A stretch of DNA of 64,000 nucleotides from Actinomyces sp. oral taxon 171 str. F0337 (GTDB lineage Bacteria; Actinomycetota; Actinomycetes; Actinomycetales; Actinomycetaceae): positions 1,550,001 through 1,614,000 of the forward strand of contig NZ_CP040005.1 in the NCBI RefSeq assembly GCF_005696555.1, given 5' to 3'. Of this stretch, positions 1 to 7,627 are shown piece by piece. The notes under the pieces are model-generated. The model was not told the origin of the DNA. It saw only the letters and a list, made by a program, of their open reading frames with translations, and ran no database searches. How positions within the stretch are numbered: the first letter of the stretch is position 1; each line of letters begins with the position of its first letter. The position numbers and the translations under genes are program-made.

Positions 1-825
1 GGGGGCGTTCCCGCCGAGCTCCATCGAGGTGCGTAGAACCCCCTGGGCGGCCTCGGCCAGCAGCGCCTTGCCAACGCCGGTCGAGCCAGTGAAGGAGATC
101 TTCCGGAGGTGTGGGTCAGCGATGAGGGATCCGGTCAGGGCGCGGCTGCGGTTTGTGGGCAGGACCGCGAGGACGCCCGCCGGCAGGCCGGCCTCGACGA
201 GGACTTGCGCGAAGAGCAGGGAGGTTAGCGGAGTGTCCTGCGAGGGCTTGAGGATGCCGACATTGCCGGCCGCGAAGGCTGGGGCGGCCTTGCGGGTTGC
301 CATGGCCAGCGGGAAGTTCCACGGTGTGATGAACAGGCACGGGCCGACCGGACGGCGCACGACAACCGCTTGGAGGTGGCCCTCAGGGAGACGGAAGTAG
401 TCGCCACGGATCCGGACGGCCTCCTCGGCGAACCACCTCAGGAACTCCGAGCCATAGGTGACCTCGGCGTCGGCCTGGTCGAGAGGCTTGCCCATCTCGA
501 GTGTCATTACCCGGGCGAGGCGCTCGCGGAACGGACCGACGACCAGGTCGTAGGCGCGCCGCAAAATGTCTGCGCGCTCGCGCGGGCTCGTGGCCTGCCA
601 GGAGCGCTGGGTGCGCGCCGCGAGGTCCATGGCTTCGGCGGCGTCCTCGGGGGTGGCGGAGGCGACGGTGGTGAGGACCTCCCCCGTGGCGGGATTGAGC
701 ACGTCGAAGCGCTCCCCTGAAGAGGACTCGCGCCACTCGTTTCCGATGAGGATGCCGGTGGGGATTGAGTCGAGGAGCTCACGGATACCCGCGTCGCTGA
801 TGGGGGCGGGGGGCTGGTTGGTCAT
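1..825 (-). CDS. NAD(P)-dependent succinate-semialdehyde dehydrogenase (3' end cut by window edge)
   Basis: Aldehyde dehydrogenase superfamily, read leftwards. The 275 codons present cover the N-terminal cofactor domain up to MELGGNAP, which holds the catalytic-base Glu; the Cys nucleophile lies beyond the left edge. Visible motifs are TPWNFP, LKPSQDTPL and FTGSTGVGK. The ATG at 825 follows a clear GAAGGAGAA ribosome site. The gene diverges from the hpa genes. HpaI releases pyruvate and succinic semialdehyde, so an SSADH here would carry the product to succinate; the substrate is inferred from this context, not from a diagnostic residue. A general aldehyde dehydrogenase is the alternative. 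Confidence 0.82.
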   Translation of the reverse strand, partial: MTNQPPAPISDAGIRELLDSIPTGILIGNEWRESSSGERFDVLNPATGEVLTTVASATPEDAAEAMDLAARTQRSWQATSPRERADILRRAYDLVVGPFRERLARVMTLEMGKPLDQADAEVTYGSEFLRWFAEEAVRIRGDYFRLPEGHLQAVVVRRPVGPCLFITPWNFPLAMATRKAAPAFAAGNVGILKPSQDTPLTSLLFAQVLVEAGLPAGVLAVLPTNRSRALTGSLIADPHLRKISFTGSTGVGKALLAEAAQGVLRTSMELGGNAP

Positions 826-910
826 GGGTGCTTCTCCTTCGGGATACTGGGGCCGACGGCGTCGGCGACCCCAAAGTGATGACGTCTGAGAATCGCGTCC
901 TCGGAACATG

Positions 911-939
911 TTGACACACTCCGTGATCTGCGTCATGAT
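911..939 (+). promoter_or_regulatory. Predicted sigma-70 type promoter of the hpa operon
   Basis: A consensus -35 TTGACA (911-916) and a -10-like CATGAT (934-939, 4 of 6) are 17 bp apart, placing a start site near 946, about 80 bases before the first hpa gene. The divergent dehydrogenase must be transcribed from the same 200-base region. Confidence 0.55.
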
Positions 940-950
940 CTTAACACGCA

Positions 951-971
951 TCGTATACGACTTCATATACG
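951..971. promoter_or_regulatory. Palindromic operator candidate for the GntR regulator
   Basis: TCGTATACGA (951-960) is a perfect 10-bp palindrome just after the predicted start site, followed by a degenerate copy, TCATATACGG (963-972). FCD-type GntR regulators commonly bind palindromes centred on GTATAC, and such a regulator is encoded at 6896-7558. Repression at +5 to +14 is inferred. Confidence 0.45.
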
Positions 972-1024
972 GTGCGCAGTGCGAGGAAGCACCCCATCAC
1001 CCACGACCACCTGCGAGGAGCGTC

Positions 1025-2485
1025 ATGAAGGGCACGATCGTCTCGAGGACCACTGGCCACGCCATCGGCAAGATCATTGCCGTCCACCTCTCCTACCCCT
1101 CCCGCGCCGCCCAGCGTGGACGGATTCCCTCCGACGCCTCGTACTTCATCAAGGCCCCGTCCTCCATTGCCGACCCCGGCACCGTCGAGCGCCCCGCCAA
1201 CACCGAGCTCCTCGTCTTCGAGGGCGAGATCGCCCTTGTCATCGGCACCGCCGCCCGCCGCGTTACCGAGGACGAGGCCTGGAGCCACGTTGGATGGGTC
1301 ACCGCCGGCAACGACATGGGCCTACTCGACCTGCGCGCCGCCGACCGCGGTTCCAACACCCGCTCCAAGTCCGGCGATGGCATGACGCCTCTCGGCCCTA
1401 CCCTCATCCCGGCCGAGGACATCGACCCCGCCGCCCTGCACATCCGCACCACTGTGAACGGCGAGATCGTCCAGGATGATTCCTCCGCAACCCTCCTCTT
1501 CCCCTTCGCCCACCTCATCGCCGACCTCTCCCGGGTCATGACCCTTGAGCCCGGGGACGTTATCCTCACCGGCACACCTGCCGGCAGCTCTGTCCTCCAA
1601 CCTGGCCAGACTGTCTCCGTCGAGGTCTTCTCCGAGACCGATCCAGCCGTCACCACCGGTCCCCTTACCACGACCGTCGTCGAGGCGCCCGCTCTCGCCC
1701 CCATCGGCTCCGCCCCCGCTGTCGACGACCAGCAGCGCATCGATGCCTGGGGCTCACGTGAGGCCGCCGGCCTGCCCTCGACCTTCTCACTCAGCGCTGA
1801 GCTGCGCACTCGACTTGACGCCGTGGCCGTCTCCACGCTGTCCTCCCAGCTCCGCCGCCGCGGTTTGCCTGACACCACCATCGACGGCGTCCACCCGCTC
1901 GTTCCCGGAACCCGCATGGTCGGCACCGCCCGCACCCTGCGGTACATCGCCTACCGCCCTGATCTCTTCAAGGCTCGCGGTGGCGGCTACAACGCCCAGA
2001 AGCGCGCCGTCGACGCTCTCCGCCCCGGCGAGGTCCTCGTCATGGAGGCCCGCGGCATCGATACCGCTGGCACCCTGGGCGACATCCTCGCTCTCCGAGC
2101 CCTCGCCCGCGGCGCTGCCGGCATCATCACCGACGGTGCCGTCCGCGACTCCGCCGCTGTCGCCGCAACCGGACTGCCCGTCCACTGCGCTGGCACCCAC
2201 CCTTCCGTCCTCGGCCGGGTCCATGTCCCCTGGGACGTCGACGTCACTATCAGTTGCGGTGGGACTGCCATCCAACCCGGCGACGTCATCGTCGCGGACG
2301 ACGACGGTGGCCTCGTCATCCCGCCCGAGCTTGTCGAGGAGGTCCTCGCCGACGCCGAGAGGCAGGAGCGCGAGGAGGAGTACATCGCCCGCATGGTCCA
2401 GAAGGGGCACGAGCTCAAAGGGCTCTTCCCCCTCGGACCCGAGTGGCGCGAGAGGTACGAGCAGGATGCCGCCACCGGCGCCTGA
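1025..2485 (+). CDS. FAH-family HpaG-like decarboxylase/isomerase fused to an RraA-like aldolase/decarboxylase domain
   Basis: A 486-residue two-domain protein. Residues about 1-225 are a fumarylacetoacetate-hydrolase fold (GNDMGLLDLR, KSGDGMTPLGP, LTGTPAGS), as in HpaG/HpcE, which decarboxylates and isomerises the C8/C7 intermediates. Residues about 245-485 are RraA/HMG-aldolase-like. This half has a full D-X20-R-D motif (D353, R374, D375), which in the family binds the divalent metal and supports pyruvate-enolate aldolase or oxaloacetate decarboxylase activity. Start ATG 1025 has GCGAGGAG four bases upstream; the reading frame stays open further upstream but without a ribosome site. E. coli HpcE instead fuses two FAH domains, so here the RraA half may replace one of them. 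First gene of the hpa operon. Confidence 0.85.
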   Translation: MKGTIVSRTTGHAIGKIIAVHLSYPSRAAQRGRIPSDASYFIKAPSSIADPGTVERPANTELLVFEGEIALVIGTAARRVTEDEAWSHVGWVTAGNDMGLLDLRAADRGSNTRSKSGDGMTPLGPTLIPAEDIDPAALHIRTTVNGEIVQDDSSATLLFPFAHLIADLSRVMTLEPGDVILTGTPAGSSVLQPGQTVSVEVFSETDPAVTTGPLTTTVVEAPALAPIGSAPAVDDQQRIDAWGSREAAGLPSTFSLSAELRTRLDAVAVSTLSSQLRRRGLPDTTIDGVHPLVPGTRMVGTARTLRYIAYRPDLFKARGGGYNAQKRAVDALRPGEVLVMEARGIDTAGTLGDILALRALARGAAGIITDGAVRDSAAVAATGLPVHCAGTHPSVLGRVHVPWDVDVTISCGGTAIQPGDVIVADDDGGLVIPPELVEEVLADAERQEREEEYIARMVQKGHELKGLFPLGPEWRERYEQDAATGA

Positions 2486-2603
2486 CCCACGCTGCCACCC
2501 CAGAGCGTGGACGGAACCTGACGCTGCGTCGTCGGTCCGTCACCGGACCCCGGCCTCACTACAGACACCGCCACTGCACCACAACCTCAACGAGGAGACC
2601 ACC

Positions 2604-4136
2604 ATGACGAACCCGCCCATGTCCCTCCCGGACCACATCCAGCACTACATCGACGGCGTCCTCGTCGACTCCGTTGACGGCGCGACCTTCGACGTCCTCG
2701 AGCCCACGACCAACCGGGCGTATATCACTTGCTCTTCCGGATCTCAGGCCGACGTCGACCTCGCCGTTTCCGCAGCCAAGCGCGCCTTCGAAGAGGGCCC
2801 CTGGCCTCGCATGCTCCCCCGCCAGCGCGCCACCATCCTCAACCGAATCGCCGACGAGGTCGCCGCCCTCAATGAGGATCTCGCCGCCATCGAGTCCTTC
2901 GACTCCGGATTGCCCATCCGCCAGGCCAAAGGCCAGGCCAACCGCGCCGCCGAGAACTTCCGGTTCTTCGCCGACCTCATCGTTGCCCAGGTCGACGGCG
3001 CTTTCAGGATGCCCGACCGCCAGGTCAACTACGTCAACCGCAAGCCGCTGGGCGTCGCCGGCCTCATCACTCCTTGGAACACGCCCTTCATGCAGGAGTC
3101 GTGGAAGCTGGCCCCGGCGCTCGCTTCCGGCTGCACGGTCATCCTCAAGCCCGCCGAGTTCACCCCCGTCTCTGCCCACCTGTGGGCCGGAATCATGGAG
3201 CGCGCCGGTGTCCCTCAGGGTGTCTTCAACATCATCCACGGATTCGGGGAGTCCGCCGGTGACGCCCTCGTCAAGCACCCCGACGTCCCGCTCATCTCCT
3301 TCACGGGCGAGCTCGGCACTGGCAAGGTCATCTACAGCAACTGTGCCCGCAACATGAAACACATGTCGATGGAGCTTGGCGGCAAGTCCCCTGCCGTCGT
3401 CTTTGCCGACGCCGACTTCGAGTCCGCTCTCGACTCCACGCTCTTCGGCGTCTACTCCCTCAATGGTGAGCGCTGCACCGCCTCCTCGAGGATCCTCGTT
3501 GAGCGGCCCATCTACGACCGCTTCGTCGTGGCCTACGCCGAGCGCGCCAAGAAGATCGTGGTCGGCCCGCCCTCGGATCCGAAGACCGAGATCGCCGCCC
3601 TCGTCCACCCGGAGCATTACCGGAAGGTCACCGAGTACATCAAGATCGGCAAGGGCGAGGCCCGTCTCGTCGCTGGCGGCGAGCGCCCAGAGCACCTGCC
3701 CGAAGGCAACTACGTCCAGGCCACTGTCTTCGCCGACGTCCCACCCACCGCCCGCATCTTCCAAGAGGAGATCTTCGGCCCCGTCGTCTCGATCACCCCC
3801 TTCGACACCGATGAAGAGGCCATCGCTCTGGCCAACGACGTCGAGTATGGCCTAGCTGCGTACGTGTGGACCAACTCGATCGCCCGCGCCCACAACGTCT
3901 CCCACGCCATCGACTCCGGCATGGTGTGGATCAACTCCCACAACGTCCGAGACCTGCGGACGCCCTTCGGTGGCGTCAAGGGCTCGGGCCTCGGCCACGA
4001 GGGCGGCTACCGGTCCCTCGACTTCTACTCCGTGCAGCAGTCCATTCACGTCACGCTTGGCGACGTCCACACGACCCGCTTCGGCGCCACCGGCTACGCG
4101 GACAACGACCTCGGCCTTGGCGGGCCTAGCGCCTGA
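2604..4136 (+). CDS. hpaE: 5-carboxymethyl-2-hydroxymuconate semialdehyde dehydrogenase
   Basis: A 510-residue aldehyde dehydrogenase oxidising the ring-cleavage semialdehyde to 5-carboxymethyl-2-hydroxymuconate. Motifs seen: TPWNTPFM, LKPAEFTPV, SFTGELGTGK, the catalytic-base Glu in MELGGKSP and the nucleophile in NGERCTASSR, with EEIFGPVVS near the C-terminus. ATG 2604 follows GAGGAGACC; the open frame extends more than 1 kb upstream through the previous gene and is not coding there. Assignment as HpaE rests on family resemblance plus the adjacent dioxygenase. Leucine codons are nearly all CTC. Confidence 0.9.
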   Translation: MTNPPMSLPDHIQHYIDGVLVDSVDGATFDVLEPTTNRAYITCSSGSQADVDLAVSAAKRAFEEGPWPRMLPRQRATILNRIADEVAALNEDLAAIESFDSGLPIRQAKGQANRAAENFRFFADLIVAQVDGAFRMPDRQVNYVNRKPLGVAGLITPWNTPFMQESWKLAPALASGCTVILKPAEFTPVSAHLWAGIMERAGVPQGVFNIIHGFGESAGDALVKHPDVPLISFTGELGTGKVIYSNCARNMKHMSMELGGKSPAVVFADADFESALDSTLFGVYSLNGERCTASSRILVERPIYDRFVVAYAERAKKIVVGPPSDPKTEIAALVHPEHYRKVTEYIKIGKGEARLVAGGERPEHLPEGNYVQATVFADVPPTARIFQEEIFGPVVSITPFDTDEEAIALANDVEYGLAAYVWTNSIARAHNVSHAIDSGMVWINSHNVRDLRTPFGGVKGSGLGHEGGYRSLDFYSVQQSIHVTLGDVHTTRFGATGYADNDLGLGGPSA

Positions 4137-4279
4137 GCCCTGGCCGCCCGCCAGCGTAGGGAGTGATAGAACGCTCCCCGCGCGGCGCCCACCATCCACC
4201 GCTTGGCCCCAAGGGCCAGGCCCGACCCCATCACCAGCGGCACGCCGCAACACTCACATCACAGCCAAAGGAGACTGTC

Positions 4280-5347
4280 ATGTTAGATCTCGTCCCAACC
4301 CCCACCGTCGCCGCGCCGGACATCCTGCGCTGCGCCTACATGGACCTCGTCGTCACCGACCTCGCGGCCTCCCGCGAGTTCTACGTCGACGTCCTCGGCC
4401 TCGTCGTCACCGAAGAGGACGACAACACGATCTACCTGCGCTCCTTCGAGGAGTTCATCCACCACAACCTCGTCCTGCGCAAGGGCCCGGTCGCAGGTGT
4501 CGCCGCCTTCGCCTTCCGCGTTCGCTCCGAGGAGGAGGTCGACAAGGCCGAGGCCTACTACAAGGAGCTCGGTTGCGAAACCCGCCGCGGCAAGTTCACC
4601 AAGGGTGTCCCCAACGCCCTGCGGGTCGTCGACCCGCTTGGCTTCCCCTACGAGTTTTTCTACGAGGTCGAGCACGTCGAGCGGCTCGCCTGGAACTACG
4701 AGCTCCAAGGCGCAGGCGCGCTTGTCCGCCTTGACCACTTCAATCAGGTCTACCCCGACGTCGTCAAAGGCACCGCATACCTCAACGACCTCGGTTTCAA
4801 GACCACCGAATCGATCAAGGGCGACGACGGCGTCGTTTACGCCGCCTGGATGACACGCAAGCACACGGTCCACGACACCGCGATGACCGGTGGCAACGGC
4901 CCGTGCATGCACCACATCGCATTCTCGACCCACGAGAAACACAACATCTTGTACATCTGCGACAAGCTCGGCGCCCTGCGGATGTCCGACCACATTGAGC
5001 GCGGCCCGGGCCGCCACGGCGTCTCCAACGCATTTTACCTCTACCTGCGCGACCCCGACGGCCACCGCGTCGAGATCTACACGCAGGACTACTACACCGG
5101 CGACCCGGACAACCCGGAAGTCGTCTGGGATGTACACGACAACCAGCGCCGCGACTGGTGGGGCAACCCGGTTGTGCCCTCGTGGTACACCGACGCTTCC
5201 CTCGTGCTCGACCTCGATGGGAACCCGCAGCCCGTCATCGAGCGCACCGAGGTCAAGGAGATGGATGTCACTATCGGCGCTGACGGTTTCTCGTACACGC
5301 GCAAGGGCGACACCGAGGCAGGATTCAAGGTCGGGGGTCAGGTCTGA
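4280..5347 (+). CDS. hpaD: Homoprotocatechuate 2,3-dioxygenase (type I extradiol, VOC fold)
   Basis: A 355-residue ring-cleaving dioxygenase opening 3,4-dihydroxyphenylacetate next to its hydroxyls with O2. The iron triad is visible as H153 (LDHFNQV), H212 (MHHIAFS) and E265 (HRVEIYTQ). These sit two residues lower than H155/H214/E267 of the Brevibacterium fuscum enzyme, and the catalytic H200 and Y257 are matched by H198 and Y255. Length fits that enzyme (365). ATG 4280 has AAAGGAGA six bases upstream. The stop overlaps the next start by one base (TGATG). O2 dependence implies at least microaerobic use. Confidence 0.94.
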   Translation: MLDLVPTPTVAAPDILRCAYMDLVVTDLAASREFYVDVLGLVVTEEDDNTIYLRSFEEFIHHNLVLRKGPVAGVAAFAFRVRSEEEVDKAEAYYKELGCETRRGKFTKGVPNALRVVDPLGFPYEFFYEVEHVERLAWNYELQGAGALVRLDHFNQVYPDVVKGTAYLNDLGFKTTESIKGDDGVVYAAWMTRKHTVHDTAMTGGNGPCMHHIAFSTHEKHNILYICDKLGALRMSDHIERGPGRHGVSNAFYLYLRDPDGHRVEIYTQDYYTGDPDNPEVVWDVHDNQRRDWWGNPVVPSWYTDASLVLDLDGNPQPVIERTEVKEMDVTIGADGFSYTRKGDTEAGFKVGGQV

Positions 5348-6789
5348 TGGCAGGTACCGCCTCGCACCTCACCGGCGCTTCCGGAGCTCCACAGGGCATC
5401 ATTCTCGACCATAAGAAGCCGGAGGACCGCAGGGTTGCCCTCGGCACTCTCGTTGGCACTGCAGTCGAGTGGTACGACTTCTTCATTTACGCCAATGCGG
5501 CCGCCATCATCCTCGCGCCGTTGTTCTTCAACCCCTTCGTTGAGGACGCGGGCGCCGCCGCCGGCCGCCTTATCTCCTTCGCAACCGTCGGAATCTCTTT
5601 CTTCTTCCGGCCGCTCGGCGCGGCCGTCGCCGGACACTTCGGCGACCGGCTCGGCCGCAAGTCCATGCTCGTTCTCACGCTCATCCTCATGGGCGTGGCG
5701 ACCTTTCTCATCGGCATCCTGCCGACCTACTCCGCCATCGGAGTGTGGGCCCCGATCCTCCTTATTTCTCTGCGGATCGTCCAGGGGTTCGCGGCCGGCG
5801 GCGAGTGGGGCGGCGCGGCCCTCATGGCTGTCGAACACGCCCCCGCCCACAAGCGCGGCCTCTTCGGCGGCTTCCCTCAGATAGGCGTCCCTCTCGGGAT
5901 GCTCCTGGCGACCCTCGCACTCGCGATCGTCGACGGCTTCACCACCGAGGAACAGTTCACCAGCTGGGGCTGGCGCATCCCGTTCCTCCTATCGGTCATG
6001 CTTGTTGTCATCGGCATGATTATCCGTCTCGGGGTCTCTGAGTCACCTGTCATGGACGAGCTCGCCGACGCCGACGAGCAGGTTCGTCTCCCGCTTGTCG
6101 ACATGTTCCGCACCTCGTGGCGGCCGCTCCTCCAAGGCATGATCATCTTCGCTGGCAACGGTGTCGCCGGCTACATGATCACTGGCGGCTACATCTTGTC
6201 CTACACGACAAACGACCTCGGCCTCGTCCGCGAGAACATCCTTCACCTGGTCTCGCTCGCCGCGCTGTGCTGGGTCGGCACGACCCTCGGCTCAGCCATG
6301 CTCTCCGATAGGATCGGGCGCAAGAAGGTCTACCTCATCGGGTTCCTCATCCAGGTGGTCTGGATTTTCATCACCTTCAAGCTCATCGACACCAAGTCCT
6401 ACATTCTCATTGGCCTGGGCATGGTCGTCCTTACGATCCCGCTCGGTATGACCTACGGCCCCCAGGCCGCGCTCTTCGCCGAGATGTTCCCGGCCCGTAT
6501 CCGCTACTCGGGCGCGGGCCTCGCCAATGCCTTCGGTGCGATCCTCGGCGGCGCCTTTGCTCCGTTCATTGCCACGGCTCTCCAAGCCCAGTTCCACACC
6601 TCAATGGCGGTCGCCAGCTACCTGTGCGTCGTCACCGTTCTCGGTCTCATGGCCACCGTTCTTCTCAAGGACCGCACCGGCCGCGACCTCTCGGCCGCCG
6701 CAGACGCCGAGCTCAACGCTAGGATCGACGAGGTCGCGCGCACCCACCACGCGACCGAGGCGACCTTCGATCGCGGCGCCGGATTCTAA
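5347..6789 (+). CDS. MFS transporter, metabolite:H+ symporter type (aromatic acid uptake candidate)
   Basis: A 480-residue protein with about 12 membrane segments, resembling the MHS subfamily (ShiA/ProP-like): EWYDFFIYA in helix 1, GDRLGRK in loop 2-3, LRIVQGFAAGGEWGGA in helix 4, and ESPVMDEL in the middle loop. The start overlaps the hpaD stop as TGATG, so translation is probably coupled. Its place inside the catabolic operon suggests import of hydroxyphenylacetates or homoprotocatechuate. E. coli uses an unrelated HpaX for this, so the substrate is inferred. Confidence 0.85.
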   Translation: MAGTASHLTGASGAPQGIILDHKKPEDRRVALGTLVGTAVEWYDFFIYANAAAIILAPLFFNPFVEDAGAAAGRLISFATVGISFFFRPLGAAVAGHFGDRLGRKSMLVLTLILMGVATFLIGILPTYSAIGVWAPILLISLRIVQGFAAGGEWGGAALMAVEHAPAHKRGLFGGFPQIGVPLGMLLATLALAIVDGFTTEEQFTSWGWRIPFLLSVMLVVIGMIIRLGVSESPVMDELADADEQVRLPLVDMFRTSWRPLLQGMIIFAGNGVAGYMITGGYILSYTTNDLGLVRENILHLVSLAALCWVGTTLGSAMLSDRIGRKKVYLIGFLIQVVWIFITFKLIDTKSYILIGLGMVVLTIPLGMTYGPQAALFAEMFPARIRYSGAGLANAFGAILGGAFAPFIATALQAQFHTSMAVASYLCVVTVLGLMATVLLKDRTGRDLSAAADAELNARIDEVARTHHATEATFDRGAGF

Positions 6790-6895
6790 GCGGGTGTTGA
6801 CGATGGTGACGGGCGCTGCCCCTACACTGTGCGAGTCCGTCCGCCAGGCGCGGTCCGCCGCAGTGGGCAGCCCCGTCATCAACTCAGGAGGATTC

Positions 6896-7558
6896 TTGAG
6901 GACTCCGTCCGCTTCGAAGTCCCGACTCGTCTACGACGAACTGCGGTCCCGGATCCTCGATGGCCGCTACACGGCCGGTTATCGGCTCGTCCTCACGGTC
7001 CTCGCCAAAGAGCACGGCGTCTCCGTCGTCCCCGTCCGTGAGGCCGTCCGGCGGCTCCAGTCCGAGGGGCTCGTCGAGTACCGGCACAACATTGGTGCTC
7101 AGGTCTCTGGCGTGGACCTGTCTGCCTACCAGGACTCCATGGAGTCCCTCGCTCTCCTTGAGGGGATGGCCACGGCGCTGTCGGCACCACGGCTCACCCG
7201 CTCCGACCTCGAGGAAGCGACCGCGATCAACGACGAGATGCGCATGCTCCTCGAGCAAGGCTTCGACTCCAGCGTTTACCGGGACCTCAACGGCCGCTTC
7301 CACACGGTACTCACCTCGGCCTGCCGCAATGAGCGGATCCTCGGGATCATGAGGACCGAGGCCGAGCGAGTCAACATGATCCGCCGCTCGGGTCTTGGCT
7401 TCAGCCCCCGGACCTCGAGCGTCTCGATCGCTCAGCACGATCACCTCATCGACCTCATCCGGGACGGTGCGCCGACCGACGAGATCGAGCACTACGCACG
7501 CGAGCACAAACTCGCCTCTATGAAGAACCACCTACCCGAGGCGTTCACGACGGAGTGA
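6896..7558 (+). CDS. GntR-family (FCD) transcriptional regulator of the hpa cluster
   Basis: A 220-residue regulator with an N-terminal winged helix (VYDELRSRILDG, VPVREAVRRLQSEGLV) and a C-terminal helical FCD ligand domain. The start is TTG 6896, chosen because AGGAGG lies four bases upstream; the ATG at 6803 in the same frame lacks a ribosome site and would add 31 unlike residues. The likely ligand is an aromatic acid or pathway intermediate, and the likely target is the GTATAC palindrome at 951-960. It is probably transcribed with its neighbours, though a weak TTGACG/TACACT pair at 6797-6828 (20-bp spacer) could be its own promoter. Confidence 0.87.
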   Translation: MRTPSASKSRLVYDELRSRILDGRYTAGYRLVLTVLAKEHGVSVVPVREAVRRLQSEGLVEYRHNIGAQVSGVDLSAYQDSMESLALLEGMATALSAPRLTRSDLEEATAINDEMRMLLEQGFDSSVYRDLNGRFHTVLTSACRNERILGIMRTEAERVNMIRRSGLGFSPRTSSVSIAQHDHLIDLIRDGAPTDEIEHYAREHKLASMKNHLPEAFTTE

Positions 7559-7627
7559 GCACCCGGCCCGACCGGGCCGCGGTTACCTCGTCAAGGGTGA
7601 CGACCAGCAACCGAATAAGGAATGACC

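Noticed and set aside
852..866. GCCGACG-G-CGTCGGC dyad in the SSADH leader
   Set aside because: A one-base centre cannot form an RNA loop without opening pairs, and GC-rich dyads of this size are expected by chance in such DNA.
6797..6828. TTGACG and TACACT as a promoter for the GntR gene
   Set aside because: The 20-bp spacer is too long for a confident call; noted only as a possibility in the gene entry.
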